A DNA stretch of 64,000 nt from Acidobacteriota bacterium. Lineage in GTDB: Bacteria > Acidobacteriota > Terriglobia > Bryobacterales > Bryobacteraceae. The notes under the pieces are model-generated. The model was given only the letters and a program-made list of their open reading frames with translations. It searched no databases and was not told the origin of the DNA. A program made the position numbers and the translations under genes. The stretch spans positions 1-64,000 of the forward strand of contig JAFDVZ010000011.1 of assembly GCA_018268715.1 (NCBI GenBank). Direction: 5' to 3'. Below are positions 1 to 8,399 of this stretch, piece after piece; positions within the stretch are counted from its first letter, which is position 1; every line of letters starts with the position of its first letter.

Positions 1-530
1 TCAGGCTTCACCCCGACACCAGGCTTCACCCCGCCAACCGGCTTCGCCTCGACACCGGGCCTCGCCTCGACAACCGGCTTCGCCTCGACACCAGACCTAG
101 CCTCGACACCAGACCCAGCCTCGACACCAGGCCTAGCCCCGACAACCGGCTTCGCCTCGACACCAGACCCAGCCTCAACACCGGGCTTCGCCTCGACACC
201 AGGCCTAGCCTCGACACCAGGCTTCGCCCCGACACCAGGCCTCGCCTCAGCCACCCGCTTGGCCCCAACCATCGGCTTCGGCCCAACCACCGGCCGAGCC
301 TCAACTGCCGGAGTGCCCCCGACACTCGGCCGAGCCTCAACCGCCGCCTTCGGCCCAGCCACCGCCGAAGCGCTACCCGGTCCCGCCCCCGCGCCCGGCG
401 GGGCCCCCTTCGCCCGTTCGCCGGACAGCGCCGACCTCACCGCGGAAATCGCCCTCTTCGCCAGCGCGACCAAAGGACTCACGGCCTGTCCGCCGACCGC
501 CGACGACGGCGCCCCGCCGGACCCGTTCAC
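1..530 (-). CDS. Hexapeptide-repeat protein (3' end outside the window)
   Basis: The reading frame starts at a GTG at 530 and is still open at base 1, so about 176 codons are seen and the stop lies outside the window. Roughly 67 N-terminal residues are Ala/Gly/Ser/Pro-rich (start VNGSGGAPSS). They are followed by at least 18 consecutive six-residue units of the form P-G-V-E-A-K/R, with G, S or V substitutions. The frame is chosen because it alternates acidic and basic residues regularly and follows the upstream glycosyltransferase stop by 26 bases on the same strand. The opposite strand is also open here, which is expected for an 18-bp GC-rich repeat, but it would encode only a Pro/Thr/Ser-rich string. 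I see no signal peptide or known domain. I do not recognise a family, and the function is unknown. Confidence 0.6.
   Translation of the reverse strand, partial: MNGSGGAPSSAVGGQAVSPLVALAKRAISAVRSALSGERAKGAPPGAGAGPGSASAVAGPKAAVEARPSVGGTPAVEARPVVGPKPMVGAKRVAEARPGVGAKPGVEARPGVEAKPGVEAGSGVEAKPVVGARPGVEAGSGVEARSGVEAKPVVEARPGVEAKPVGGVKPGVGVKP
3..329 (-). repeat. 18-bp tandem repeat encoding PGVEAK-type hexads
   Basis: About 18 head-to-tail copies of an imperfect 18-bp unit occupy nearly the whole first 330 bases and continue past the left edge. Units differ mainly by substitutions that swap K, R or G at position 6 and G or V at position 2. Because the unit length is a multiple of three, gain or loss of copies keeps the reading frame. 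There are no unique spacers between copies, so this is not a CRISPR array. Confidence 0.9.
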
Positions 531-556
531 CCCTGGTCTCGCGGCGCGAGCCCCGT

Positions 557-1597
557 TCAAACGGCCTGTTTCGACAGTTCGCCCAGGCTGATTCTGTACT
601 GTAGAAGGAGTCGACGCACCTGACTTGGCGTCAGCTTTCGGAACCGGCGCAACTGACGGCGTTTGGAGAGCATTCGAGGCAGCAACGGCATCGCCGACAG
701 GTTTCCGCGAACCAGCGCCGCCGCGATCTTTACCTTGCCTCCGAGTCCCGGAAACCGGGCCGCTTCGCCCCTTCCGGTTGCTCCTGCCCATACGCCCGCT
801 CCCATTCTCGCCAGCCAGTAGACGCCATTCAGCCACAACAGGCTCAACGGAAACAACTTGACCGCAAGCAGAATCCTGTTCCGTTCGATCAACTGCAGTC
901 TGCGGGACGACAACAACCCCAGACTCGAACCGCGGTGATGCCGCACCACCGCGCCCGGAACATACATGCAGCGCCACCCCGCGATGCGCGCTCTCAGTCC
1001 AAGTTCCGCGTCATCGGCATAGGCGAAGAAATCTTCGTCGAACAGGCCGATCTCATCCAGCATCGCGCGCCGGTACATGGCGGCGCAACCGTCCGGCCAC
1101 AGCACCTCCTCGGCGCGATCGAACTGCCCCCGATCGATCTGCCCGGTGCCCCGCCCCCGATTCTGCCCATCCAGGTAGATCAGGTGCCCGACCTTGTCGA
1201 TCCGCTTCGGGTCCTCGTGCACCAGGATCTTCGACGCCGCCATCCCGACCTCCGGCCGCCCTTCAAACACCGCCGCCAGCTCCGCCGCCCACTCCGGCCC
1301 CGCCTCGGCGTCATTATTCAGCAGCGCGATCAGCTCGCCCCGAGCCCGTTCGATCCCCCGGTTATTCCCCGCGCAAAACCCCAGATTTACAGGACTTCGG
1401 AACACCGTCAGCGCCAGCCGGCCGCCGAACTCGGCCTCCGCCATCTCCGCCGACCCATCCGTCGACCCGTTATCCACCAGCACCACCTCGAGCGGCGCAT
1501 ACGTCTGCGCCGCCAGCGATTCCAGGCAAGCCCGGAGCAGCTCCCGCCGGTTCCAGTTCACGACGATGACGGAAACCACCCCGGCGCTCACGCTCAC
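557..1597 (-). CDS. Glycosyltransferase family 2 (rhamnosyltransferase-like)
   Basis: This is a 346-residue nucleotide-sugar glycosyltransferase with the GT-A fold. It probably adds a sugar to a cell-surface polysaccharide or lipid-linked acceptor at the cytoplasmic membrane. The N-terminal VSVIVVNWN strand, the VDNGSTDGS loop near residues 41-49 and the NND triplet near 94-96 (DXD-like metal/nucleotide site) are typical of the WbbL/rhamnosyltransferase group. The C-terminal hydrophobic and basic part (about 240-346) suggests membrane association. The start chosen is the GTG at 1597, whose GTGA overlaps the stop of the upstream threonine aldolase; an extension to 1636 would add residues encoded inside that gene. 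Donor and acceptor sugars cannot be told from sequence. Confidence 0.85.
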   Translation of the reverse strand: MSVSAGVVSVIVVNWNRRELLRACLESLAAQTYAPLEVVLVDNGSTDGSAEMAEAEFGGRLALTVFRSPVNLGFCAGNNRGIERARGELIALLNNDAEAGPEWAAELAAVFEGRPEVGMAASKILVHEDPKRIDKVGHLIYLDGQNRGRGTGQIDRGQFDRAEEVLWPDGCAAMYRRAMLDEIGLFDEDFFAYADDAELGLRARIAGWRCMYVPGAVVRHHRGSSLGLLSSRRLQLIERNRILLAVKLFPLSLLWLNGVYWLARMGAGVWAGATGRGEAARFPGLGGKVKIAAALVRGNLSAMPLLPRMLSKRRQLRRFRKLTPSQVRRLLLQYRISLGELSKQAV

Positions 1598-2622
1598 CGG
1601 ATCACAGTCCCGAAAACCTTGACCGCCCGCTCGCAATCCGCCCGTGACACATCAAAATGCGTCACCGCCCGCAGCACCGTCGGCCCGTTCGAATTCATCA
1701 GCACGCCGGCCGCCTTCAACCGCGCGCTCACTTCCGGCGCCAAAAGCCCCGTTTTGGCGATATCTACCATTAAAATGTTAGTGATAGCGTCAGAAACCGT
1801 CACTCCGGGCAGTTTTCCCAGCGATTCGGCCAGAAAGCGCGCATTCGCGTGGTCCTCCCCGAGCCGTAAAGTCATTGTTTCCAACGCGATAAGCCCCGCC
1901 GCCGCCAGGATCCCGACCTGCCGCATCCCGCCGCCGAGCCGTTTTCGGTACAGTCGCGCCCGCGCGATCGCGTCGGGGGGGCCGGCCAGGATGGAGCCGG
2001 CGGGGGCACCTAAACCCTTGGAAAGACAGAACATAACTGTATCGGCGCAGGCCGCGAAATCACGCGCTGGAAGGCCCGCGGCCGTAGCAGCATTGAAGAT
2101 TCTGGCCCCATCCATGTGCACTTTTATGCCGTTTTCGTGCGCTCTTGTGTAGATTTCGTGCAGATTTTGAACAGTATAAATCGTCCCTCCGGCCATGTTG
2201 TGGGAGTTCTCGACTTCGATCAGCGAGGTCGGGGCGTTGTGGGGACCGAAGGCGCGGATCTTGCGCTGGATACGGTCCCAGTCGAGGATACCGTCGGAAG
2301 TTTCAACAGTCCGGACCAGGCAGCCGGAGAACCAGGCGGTCATGGACAGTTCCCAATCGAGGATGTGGGCGCGGGCGTCGCAGATGACCTCCTGCCCGTG
2401 CTCGGTATTCACCTTAATCCCGATGGTGTTTCCCATGCTTCCGGTGGGGACGAAGAGCGCCGCCTCTTTGCCGATGATTTCGGCGGCGCGCTGTTCCAGA
2501 CGGTTGACGGTAGGGTCCTCACGGTAGACGTCGTCGCCGACTTCGGCCTCGGCCATGGCCCGCCGCATTTCCGGGGTCGGGCGGGTGACCGTATCGCTGC
2601 GTAGATCGATGAATTGGCTCAT
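1594..2622 (-). CDS. ltaE: Low-specificity L-threonine aldolase
   Basis: This PLP enzyme cleaves L-threonine or L-allo-threonine to glycine and acetaldehyde in the cytoplasm. The 342-residue length fits the family. The N-terminus [10 protein letters not shown] is diagnostic. HMDGAR (about 169-174) supplies the PLP-pyridine Asp, and the Schiff-base lysine is K202 in [17 protein letters not shown] follows, as in homologues. The start overlaps the stop of hemW by ATGA, and the stop overlaps the glycosyltransferase start, so these genes are probably translated from one message. The link to haem or cell-surface functions is positional only. Confidence 0.93.
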   Translation of the reverse strand: MSQFIDLRSDTVTRPTPEMRRAMAEAEVGDDVYREDPTVNRLEQRAAEIIGKEAALFVPTGSMGNTIGIKVNTEHGQEVICDARAHILDWELSMTAWFSGCLVRTVETSDGILDWDRIQRKIRAFGPHNAPTSLIEVENSHNMAGGTIYTVQNLHEIYTRAHENGIKVHMDGARIFNAATAAGLPARDFAACADTVMFCLSKGLGAPAGSILAGPPDAIARARLYRKRLGGGMRQVGILAAAGLIALETMTLRLGEDHANARFLAESLGKLPGVTVSDAITNILMVDIAKTGLLAPEVSARLKAAGVLMNSNGPTVLRAVTHFDVSRADCERAVKVFGTVIR

Positions 2623-3716
2623 GTCAGTATGAATTCGCTGAAGACTTCGTTGGACAGCAGGACGCCGGCGCGCGTCAGCTTTATCGTGGCGCCGTCGGAT
2701 TCCAGTAAACCGTTGTCGATGAAGCGGTTAATGGGGGCGCCGAAACGCGCCCAGTCAGCCGGTTCGGGGGTGACGCCGCGCATCAGGCGGAGGCCGACGA
2801 AGAAACGCTCCTCGTCCCGGTTGGCGGGCGCCTCGCTCTGGCGCGCCGGCTGGCCGGATTCGACCCGGCGGACGTATTCCTCCGCCGTTTCGACGTTCTC
2901 TGAACGGAGAACACCGTCGAAGGAGTGGGCGTCGGCGCCGAAGCCGGTGTAGGGTTCGAGCCGCCAGTACTTCAGATTGTGAACCGATTCGAGGCCGGGC
3001 CGGGCGAAGTTCGAAATCTCGTAGCGCGGGATGCCCAGAGCGGCCAGGCGGTCGACGGCCGTCTCGTAAAGATCCGCCGTCAGCTCGTCGGAGGGGGCGT
3101 CGGCGGCGCCGTAGCGCGCTCCGTTGTTCAGAATCTCGAGGCCGAGGCGGCTGTCCTGGTCGACCTCCAGCATGTAGACGGAGACGTGCGCCGGGGCGAG
3201 GCGTTCGACCCAGTCCAGGGACTCGCTCCAGGAGGCCGGGGTCTGGCCGGGCAGGCCGGCGATCAGGTCGATGTTGTGATTCGCGATTCCGGCGGCGCGC
3301 AGGGTGGCCACGTCGGCGGCCACGGTGGCGGCGGTGTGCTTGCGGCCTGTGCGCGCGGCCTCGCGGGTGACGAAAGATTGGACGCCCAGGCTGACGCGGT
3401 CGATGCCGGCGTCATGCCAGGCTCGGGCGGCCTCGGGGGTGATGGAGCCGGGCGCGGCTTCGAGCGTCGCTTCCCGCCAGGGTCGGCCGGGGATGGCGCC
3501 GAGGATCCGCGAGAGCGCATCGAGGGGCATTCGGCTGGGCGTGCCGCCGCCGATGTACACGGTGTCCGGGGTCCATGGCCAGGGATGCCCGGCGATCTCC
3601 TGTTCCAGAGCGCGGAGGTAGCGCGCCTCCAGTTCCCTGGGCGCCACGCCCGAAGCGAAGTTACAGAAGGTGCACTTTTGGGCGCAGAACGGGAACGAGA
3701 TGTAGACCCCGGGCAT
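2619..3716 (-). CDS. hemW: HemW-like radical SAM haem chaperone
   Basis: This 365-residue radical SAM protein carries C11-x3-C15-x2-C18 (CAQKCTFC) for the 4Fe-4S cluster, followed by NFAS. It lacks the fourth Cys of true HemN (CxxxCxxCxC), which points to the HemW haem-chaperone branch and not to coproporphyrinogen dehydrogenase. The YIGGGTPS segment and the [11 protein letters not shown] segment are typical of the HemN/HemW family, and a HemN C-terminal-type domain follows (about 290-365). It lies 4 bases downstream of cyaY, so an iron/Fe-S/haem maturation pair is likely. Many genomes label such genes hemN; the missing Cys argues against that. Confidence 0.9.
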   Translation of the reverse strand: MPGVYISFPFCAQKCTFCNFASGVAPRELEARYLRALEQEIAGHPWPWTPDTVYIGGGTPSRMPLDALSRILGAIPGRPWREATLEAAPGSITPEAARAWHDAGIDRVSLGVQSFVTREAARTGRKHTAATVAADVATLRAAGIANHNIDLIAGLPGQTPASWSESLDWVERLAPAHVSVYMLEVDQDSRLGLEILNNGARYGAADAPSDELTADLYETAVDRLAALGIPRYEISNFARPGLESVHNLKYWRLEPYTGFGADAHSFDGVLRSENVETAEEYVRRVESGQPARQSEAPANRDEERFFVGLRLMRGVTPEPADWARFGAPINRFIDNGLLESDGATIKLTRAGVLLSNEVFSEFILT

Positions 3717-3720
3717 TCGA

Positions 3721-4047
3721 TTACAGCCGGACTTCTTCTCCCAGTTGTTTGGAGATGGCGGAGGCGATCATGTCGAGCAGGGTATCGCCCGTTTCCGGGT
3801 AGACGAAGGCGGCCCGAACGGCGTCCCAATCGAGCTTGAAGCTGCGGGAGTGGGCGGAGACCCAGATCTGGCGGACCGGCGTGTTCGGGCTGACCACGAA
3901 CTTGCCGGGCGGCTCGTCGAATTCGATGGTGAGCGCCCCGGCGTTGAAGTCGGCTTCAAAGCCGTACTGGTCGCCGGCGCTGGTGAGTTTGCGGAAGAGT
4001 TGGTCGAGCGCCTGATCGGCTTGCCGTCTGAATTCCTGTTCGTCCAT
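3721..4047 (-). CDS. cyaY: Frataxin-like iron-sulfur cluster assembly protein CyaY
   Basis: This 108-residue protein has the frataxin fold layout. An N-terminal acidic helix (MDEQEFRRQADQALDQLF) is followed by a beta-sheet with TIEFDEPPGKFVVSPNTPVRQIWVSAHS, and the protein ends in a C-terminal helix. Bacterial CyaY (about 106 residues) binds iron through the acidic ridge and modulates the cysteine desulfurase IscS during Fe-S assembly. It is the first gene of the minus-strand run cyaY-hemW-ltaE, just downstream of tRNA-Leu. CyaY is patchily distributed outside Proteobacteria, so its presence with hemW is of mild interest. Confidence 0.85.
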   Translation of the reverse strand: MDEQEFRRQADQALDQLFRKLTSAGDQYGFEADFNAGALTIEFDEPPGKFVVSPNTPVRQIWVSAHSRSFKLDWDAVRAAFVYPETGDTLLDMIASAISKQLGEEVRL

Positions 4048-4078
4048 GGGGTTTCGCGGGCGGGGAGTCCGGTTGGGG

Positions 4079-4164
4079 TGGTGCGGATGGAGAGACTTGA
4101 ACTCTCACTCCTTTGGGGAACCAGAACCTAAATCTGGCGCGTCTGCCAATTTCGCCACATCCGC
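4079..4164 (-). tRNA. tRNA-Leu (anticodon UAG)
   Basis: On the minus strand the gene starts GCGGATG at 4164 and ends CATCCGC, then discriminator A and an encoded CCA (4079-4081). The acceptor arms pair, and the anticodon stem CCAGA/TCTGG holds loop TTTAGGT with anticodon UAG. The T arm is GAGAGTTCAAGTCTCTC, and there is a long variable arm between the anticodon and T arms, as in class II leucine tRNAs. It reads codon CUA/CUN. It lies upstream of cyaY on the same strand and overlaps no protein gene when the plus-strand TPR gene starts at 4245. Confidence 0.95.
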
Positions 4165-4230
4165 GTGCCGCTCGGGACTCTTTCTTCTCCATGATCGCAT
4201 GGGGAAGACGGAGCGCGTGGGACAATGTTG

Positions 4231-4236
4231 TATACT
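4231..4236 (+). promoter_or_regulatory. Candidate -10 element placing the start site at the TPR gene start codon
   Basis: TATACT lies 8 bases before the ATG at 4245. A transcript starting about 7 bases downstream of this hexamer would begin at or next to the start codon. No Shine-Dalgarno sequence is present between the hexamer and the ATG, which fits a leaderless or near-leaderless message. No good -35 match is visible, so confidence is low. Confidence 0.35.
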
Positions 4237-4244
4237 CGCCGACC

Positions 4245-5459
4245 ATGCTTGTCGCTACCGTGCTTCTCGTCATCGCCGCCGCCCTGCCGCCGCAGTTTCA
4301 GGCGAAGGTGCAGGAGGGTGCGGCCGCGCTCGATAAGAACGACCTGGCCAGGGCGCGCGCGGCGTTTGAACAGGCTACGCGCATCGCGCCCAACGAGGCC
4401 GGCGGGTGGCTGATGCTGGCCCAGACTTGCGCCAGACAGAAGGCGAACGCGGACGCTCTGGCGGCGGCCCGGAAGGCGGAGACGCTGGGCGCCAAGAATC
4501 CGCAGATCCTGCAGGGGCTGGCCAATTTCTACGCCACCCTGGTTCCGGACCTCCCGAAAGCGGCGGCCATGGGACAGCGCTATGCCGAGTTGTCGCCTCG
4601 CGATGTAACCGCCTGGCGGCGGCTGGCGGAGTTCTGCCTGAATGCCGGGCTGGTGGATCAGGCGGTGGCCGCCGGGACTCGGGCGCTGGCGGTGGATAAC
4701 TCCGCGGCGACGCATACGGTGCTGGGCTCCGCATATCTCGCGCGCAAGGACTTTTCGCGTGGCGTGGCGGAGTTGGCCCTCGCCTTGAAAGCGAACCCCT
4801 ATGACGAGGGTGCGCACTTCCGGCTGTCGCAGGCGCACCTGATGGCGCAGGATTTCGCGGGGGCGGTGGAGGTGCTGCTGAACGCGCGCAGGACGTTCGA
4901 CAAAAGTCCGCAGATCGAACTCGCGCTGGGCGTCGCCTACTATGGCCAACGCAAATTCCCGGAGGCCATCGCGCAGTTTCTTCGGACGATGGACCTGGCG
5001 CCCGATGTGCCGCAGCCGTACCTGTTTCTGGGACGCATGATGGACCACCTGACGGACCGGTTGCCGGAGATGATCGACCGCTTCACGCGGTTCCAGACGC
5101 GGAATCCCAAGAGTCCGATCGGGTACCTGCTGCATGCCAAAGCCATCGTACAGTCGCTGCCGGCTAACGGTTATCCGCCGGAAGCGGCCGCGGCGTTCGA
5201 ATTGACGCAAAAGGCGCTGGCGCTTGAGGATAAGGACGCCGAGGCGCATTACCTGATGGGCGTTCTGTTGGACCGCCAGCAGAGGTACGGCGACGCCGCG
5301 GCGCAGTTGGAGCGAAGCGTCCAGTTGAATCCGAAAGATTCGGCCGTCCACTTCCGGCTGGCGCGGGTATACGATCGTCTAGGACGGAAAGACGACGCCG
5401 TCCGCGAACGTGAGTTGCACGAGAAGTTGAGCGAAGAGGAGAGGGCGAAACCGCGATGA
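4245..5459 (+). CDS. Exported TPR-repeat protein
   Basis: This 404-residue protein opens with a hydrophobic export signal (MLVATVLLVIAAALPPQ) and then consists of tandem tetratricopeptide repeats. Examples are the segments starting AALDKNDLARARAAFEQATRIAPNE, ALKANPYDEGAHFRLSQAH and AHYLMGVLLDRQQRYGDAAAQLE. TPRs form helical scaffolds for protein contacts. ATG 4245 is chosen because earlier in-frame starts lie inside the tRNA on the opposite strand and would bury the signal peptide. The stop overlaps the next start (ATGATG). It is the first gene of a four-gene cassette ending in a CRTAC1-type protein, so a periplasmic or surface scaffold role is likely but unproven. Confidence 0.8.
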   Translation: MLVATVLLVIAAALPPQFQAKVQEGAAALDKNDLARARAAFEQATRIAPNEAGGWLMLAQTCARQKANADALAAARKAETLGAKNPQILQGLANFYATLVPDLPKAAAMGQRYAELSPRDVTAWRRLAEFCLNAGLVDQAVAAGTRALAVDNSAATHTVLGSAYLARKDFSRGVAELALALKANPYDEGAHFRLSQAHLMAQDFAGAVEVLLNARRTFDKSPQIELALGVAYYGQRKFPEAIAQFLRTMDLAPDVPQPYLFLGRMMDHLTDRLPEMIDRFTRFQTRNPKSPIGYLLHAKAIVQSLPANGYPPEAAAAFELTQKALALEDKDAEAHYLMGVLLDRQQRYGDAAAQLERSVQLNPKDSAVHFRLARVYDRLGRKDDAVRERELHEKLSEEERAKPR

Positions 5460-5716
5460 TGCCTGGATTCCTTTTGTTGATGCTGATGCAGGCTGGACCG
5501 GCCACGGCGGCTGAGAATCCGGCGGACCGGTTGATTGGCGAGATTGGACGGTCGGGGCGCGTGATCGACGTCAATGACGCGCGGGAGCGCACGGCGGATC
5601 CGCGAACACGGATTGCTCCGGGTTCGCCGCCGCTGTTGAGCTTTCGATACTTCGCCGGGGCCGACCGGCACCGGTTCGGCAAGCTGGACCTGATGCTGGA
5701 CGATGCGGGGCACTAA
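5456..5716 (+). CDS. Small exported protein of unknown function
   Basis: This 86-residue protein starts at an ATG overlapping the stop of the upstream TPR gene and ends 1 base before the next start. The first 19 residues (MMPGFLLLMLMQAGPATAA) look like a cleavable signal peptide. The remainder is charged, with no recognisable domain and no cysteine. Both neighbours are exported TPR proteins, so it is probably a small periplasmic partner of the cassette. I do not recognise a family. Confidence 0.6.
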   Translation: MMPGFLLLMLMQAGPATAAENPADRLIGEIGRSGRVIDVNDARERTADPRTRIAPGSPPLLSFRYFAGADRHRFGKLDLMLDDAGH

Positions 5717-5717
5717 T

Positions 5718-6758
5718 ATGATTTCTCACAGAGGTCACGGCGGGGGACTGCGCTCACTACGGCTTGCTTTTTTGACGATGGCGGTGGCCTTCGCTCAGTC
5801 CGATTCGTTTGTCGCTGGGTTGGAAGCCTTTAACAAAGGCGATTATCCTCAGGCGGAGCATCGGTTGAGAGCTTCTCGGGATCCGAGGGCGAGAGCCTTT
5901 CTTGCGCTTACGCTCGCAGCCACGAACCGGTGTTCGGAGGCGGAGCGCGATCTGGCTGCTGCTTTTGGCGGTCCCAAGAATAATACCGGGCGGCTGGCTG
6001 GTTTGGCGCTTGCCCAGTGCCAGATGACTGCCAGTAAGTGGGACGAGGCTGGGGCAACCCTGGCGAAGATGACCGCGGCTTATCCGGCCGACGCCGATGT
6101 GCTGTATCTTTCCGCTCGCCTGCATATGCGGGCTTGGAATGATGTTATTTACCAGCTCTATAAGACGAACGCTGCTTCGTTCCGCGTGAACCAGATCTCC
6201 GGCGAGATTCTGGAGACCCAGGGGCAGTTCGCCGCCGCGGCGGCGGAGTATCGCAAGGCCATCGAGAAGAATCCCGATGCTTTGAATCTGCACTTCCGGC
6301 TGGGGCGGGCGCTGCTGATGAGTTCGCATGCGCCGGAGACGCTGGATGCGGCGCTCAAGGAGTTTGAAATTGAGTTGGGGCGCAATCCTCGCGATGCGGT
6401 GGCGCATTACCAGGTGGCCCAGGTGCTGCTGGCCAAGGATCAGGCCAAGGAGGCTACGGCGGAGTTGGAACGGGCGCTCGAACTGAATCCTGACTTTCCC
6501 GAGGCGCTGATTGCGCTGGGTAAGCTGCGGGTGGACGCCAAGCGCAACGATGAGGCGATTGCGCTGCTTAGCAAGGCCGTGAAATTGATGCCTCGCAGCG
6601 AGTCGGCGCACTACAACCTCATGATCGCCTACCGGAATGCGGGCCGCATGGGGGATGCGCGGCGGGAGAAGGCGGAGATCGATCGGCTGCAGAAAGTCCC
6701 CGAAGGCGAGTTTACGGAGTTCCTGAAGAAACTCGGCGAGAAACAGCCCGAGAAATGA
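5718..6758 (+). CDS. Second exported TPR-repeat protein
   Basis: This 346-residue protein has an N-terminal signal-like stretch (LRSLRLAFLTMAVAFAQ) and several TPR units, for example FVAGLEAFNKGDYPQAEHRLR, AAAEYRKAIEKNPDALNLHFRLG, ATAELERALELNPDFPEALIALG and ALLSKAVKLMPRSESAHYNLM. ATG 5718 is preferred over 5703 because GGGGC precedes it at normal distance and it lies just after the upstream stop. The stop overlaps the start of the CRTAC1-type gene (ATGA), which implies translational coupling. Confidence 0.8.
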   Translation: MISHRGHGGGLRSLRLAFLTMAVAFAQSDSFVAGLEAFNKGDYPQAEHRLRASRDPRARAFLALTLAATNRCSEAERDLAAAFGGPKNNTGRLAGLALAQCQMTASKWDEAGATLAKMTAAYPADADVLYLSARLHMRAWNDVIYQLYKTNAASFRVNQISGEILETQGQFAAAAAEYRKAIEKNPDALNLHFRLGRALLMSSHAPETLDAALKEFEIELGRNPRDAVAHYQVAQVLLAKDQAKEATAELERALELNPDFPEALIALGKLRVDAKRNDEAIALLSKAVKLMPRSESAHYNLMIAYRNAGRMGDARREKAEIDRLQKVPEGEFTEFLKKLGEKQPEK

Positions 6759-8374
6759 AGCTTCTGGGGGGATTGCTGCTGCTGGCGGCCGCGGGCGGCG
6801 GAGTGGCGGAGTTTCACGACATCGCCGAGTCCGCCGGGTTGACGCACGTGTTCCCGAATGGGGGCATGGTCACCAAGGAGTACATCATCGAGACCACCGG
6901 CAGCGGCGTGGCCTTCATCGACTACGACAACGACGGGCTGGCGGACGCCTTTGTGATCAGCGGGGACGGCGCGCCGAGCCGGTTGTATCACAACGAGGGC
7001 GGTAAGTTCCGCGATGTCAGCGAGGCCATGGGGGTGACGCGCGGCGGATGGGGACAGGGCGCCTGCGCGGGCGATTACGACAACGATGGGTTCACCGATT
7101 TGTTTGTAACGTACTGGGGGCAGAATGTCTTATACCGTAATGAGGGCGGCAAGCGGTTCCGCGATGTGACCAAGGAAGTGGGCCTGGCGCAGGACCGGGT
7201 GCGGTATAACACGGGCTGCGCGTTTTTCGACTACGACCGCGATGGGCGGCTGGACCTGTTTGTCGCCAACTACCTGAAGTTCAGCTACGAGGAGACGCCC
7301 AAGCCGGGGGCGAACCCTTATTGCTGGTATCTGCAGATGCCGGTGAACTGCGGGCCTCGCGGGTTGCCGTTTGACCGGAACATCCTGTACCACGCCACGG
7401 CGAAGGGGACCTTCGAAGATGTCTCGGTGAAGAGCGGCGTGGCCGAGCCGAATCAGAATTACTGCCTGGGGGCGTTGGCCGGCGATTTCGACGGCGATGG
7501 GTGGCCCGATATCTTCGTGGCCTGCGACCAGACGCCTTCGCTGCTGTTCATGAATCAGCATGACGGGACGTTTTCCGAAGAGGCGCTGTTGCGCGGCGTG
7601 GCGCTGAACGACGACGGCAAGGCGATGTCCGGCATGGGGGCCACCACCGCCGATTTCAATCATTCCGGGGCGCTGAGCATCTTTCGCACGAACTTTTCCG
7701 ATGAACGGGAGACCTTCTACATCAATCGCGGGAAGGGCGAGTTTCAGGATGCGACGCTGGGGCTCGGCATGGCGCACAATACGCGGTTTGTGGGGTGGGG
7801 ATGCACGTTCCTCGACTTCGACAACGACGGCTGGCCGGACCTGTTGCTGGTGAACGGGCATGTGTTCCCGGAGGTGGAGCGCAAGAAGCTGGACATCCAC
7901 TTCAAGGACCGCCGGATTTTGTACCGGAACCTCGGCAACGGCAAATTCGAGGATGTTTCCGAGCGGGGGGGCCCGGCGGTGCTCGACGTACACTCTTCGC
8001 GCGGGGTGGCGGTGGCCGACATCGACAACGACGGCGTGGTGGAGGTTCTGATCAACAACCAGGGCGAACGGCCTTCGCTGTGGCGGCAGACCTCGAAGCC
8101 CGCCGGGAATTGGGCGCTGGTGCGGCTGGTGGGAACCGTGTCGAACCGGAGCGCCATCGGGGCCAAGATCCGGCTGACCGCCGGGGGCATGACGCAGTAC
8201 GCCGAGGTGCGCAGCGGGGGCGGCTACATCTCGCAGAACGACCTGCGGCAACACTTCGGACTGGGCGCGGCGAAGAAGATCGACCGCCTCGAGATCGAAT
8301 GGCCCAACGGCCGCAAGCAGGAGTTGGCCGACCAGGAGGCGAATCGCGTGATCACCGTGACCGAGGTCCGGTGA
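6755..8374 (+). CDS. CRTAC1-like protein: FG-GAP/VCBS repeats plus ASPIC/UnbV domain
   Basis: This is a 539-residue exported protein with a short hydrophobic N-terminus. It has at least six calcium-binding FG-GAP blades of the D-x-D-x-D-G type (YDNDGLADAF, YDNDGFTDLF, YDRDGRLDLF, FDGDGWPDIF, FDNDGWPDLL and IDNDGVVEVL), plus one degenerate blade. Together they would form a beta-propeller. The C-terminal region (about 455-535) contains SNRSAIGAKIRL, SGGGYISQND and RLEIEWPNGR, which are hallmarks of the ASPIC/UnbV domain. Such proteins are abundant in Acidobacteria and Planctomycetes, usually next to TPR proteins. The ligand is unknown; a calcium-dependent surface binding role is inferred. Confidence 0.88.
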   Translation: MKLLGGLLLLAAAGGGVAEFHDIAESAGLTHVFPNGGMVTKEYIIETTGSGVAFIDYDNDGLADAFVISGDGAPSRLYHNEGGKFRDVSEAMGVTRGGWGQGACAGDYDNDGFTDLFVTYWGQNVLYRNEGGKRFRDVTKEVGLAQDRVRYNTGCAFFDYDRDGRLDLFVANYLKFSYEETPKPGANPYCWYLQMPVNCGPRGLPFDRNILYHATAKGTFEDVSVKSGVAEPNQNYCLGALAGDFDGDGWPDIFVACDQTPSLLFMNQHDGTFSEEALLRGVALNDDGKAMSGMGATTADFNHSGALSIFRTNFSDERETFYINRGKGEFQDATLGLGMAHNTRFVGWGCTFLDFDNDGWPDLLLVNGHVFPEVERKKLDIHFKDRRILYRNLGNGKFEDVSERGGPAVLDVHSSRGVAVADIDNDGVVEVLINNQGERPSLWRQTSKPAGNWALVRLVGTVSNRSAIGAKIRLTAGGMTQYAEVRSGGGYISQNDLRQHFGLGAAKKIDRLEIEWPNGRKQELADQEANRVITVTEVR

Positions 8375-8376
8375 AG

Positions 8377-8399
8377 GGCGCCGGGCCTCAGCCGGCGCC
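8377..8399. terminator. Hairpin between convergent genes
   Basis: An 8-bp perfect inverted repeat (GGCGCCGG / CCGGCGCC) with a 7-base loop lies between the CRTAC1-type gene and the chemoreceptor gene and overlaps the chemoreceptor stop codon. It could act in both directions, but neither side has a T run, so Rho-independent termination is uncertain. Confidence 0.4.

Noticed and set aside
1..329. Possible CRISPR array at the left edge
   Set aside because: The repeats are 18 bp head-to-tail with no unique spacers, and they keep a reading frame.
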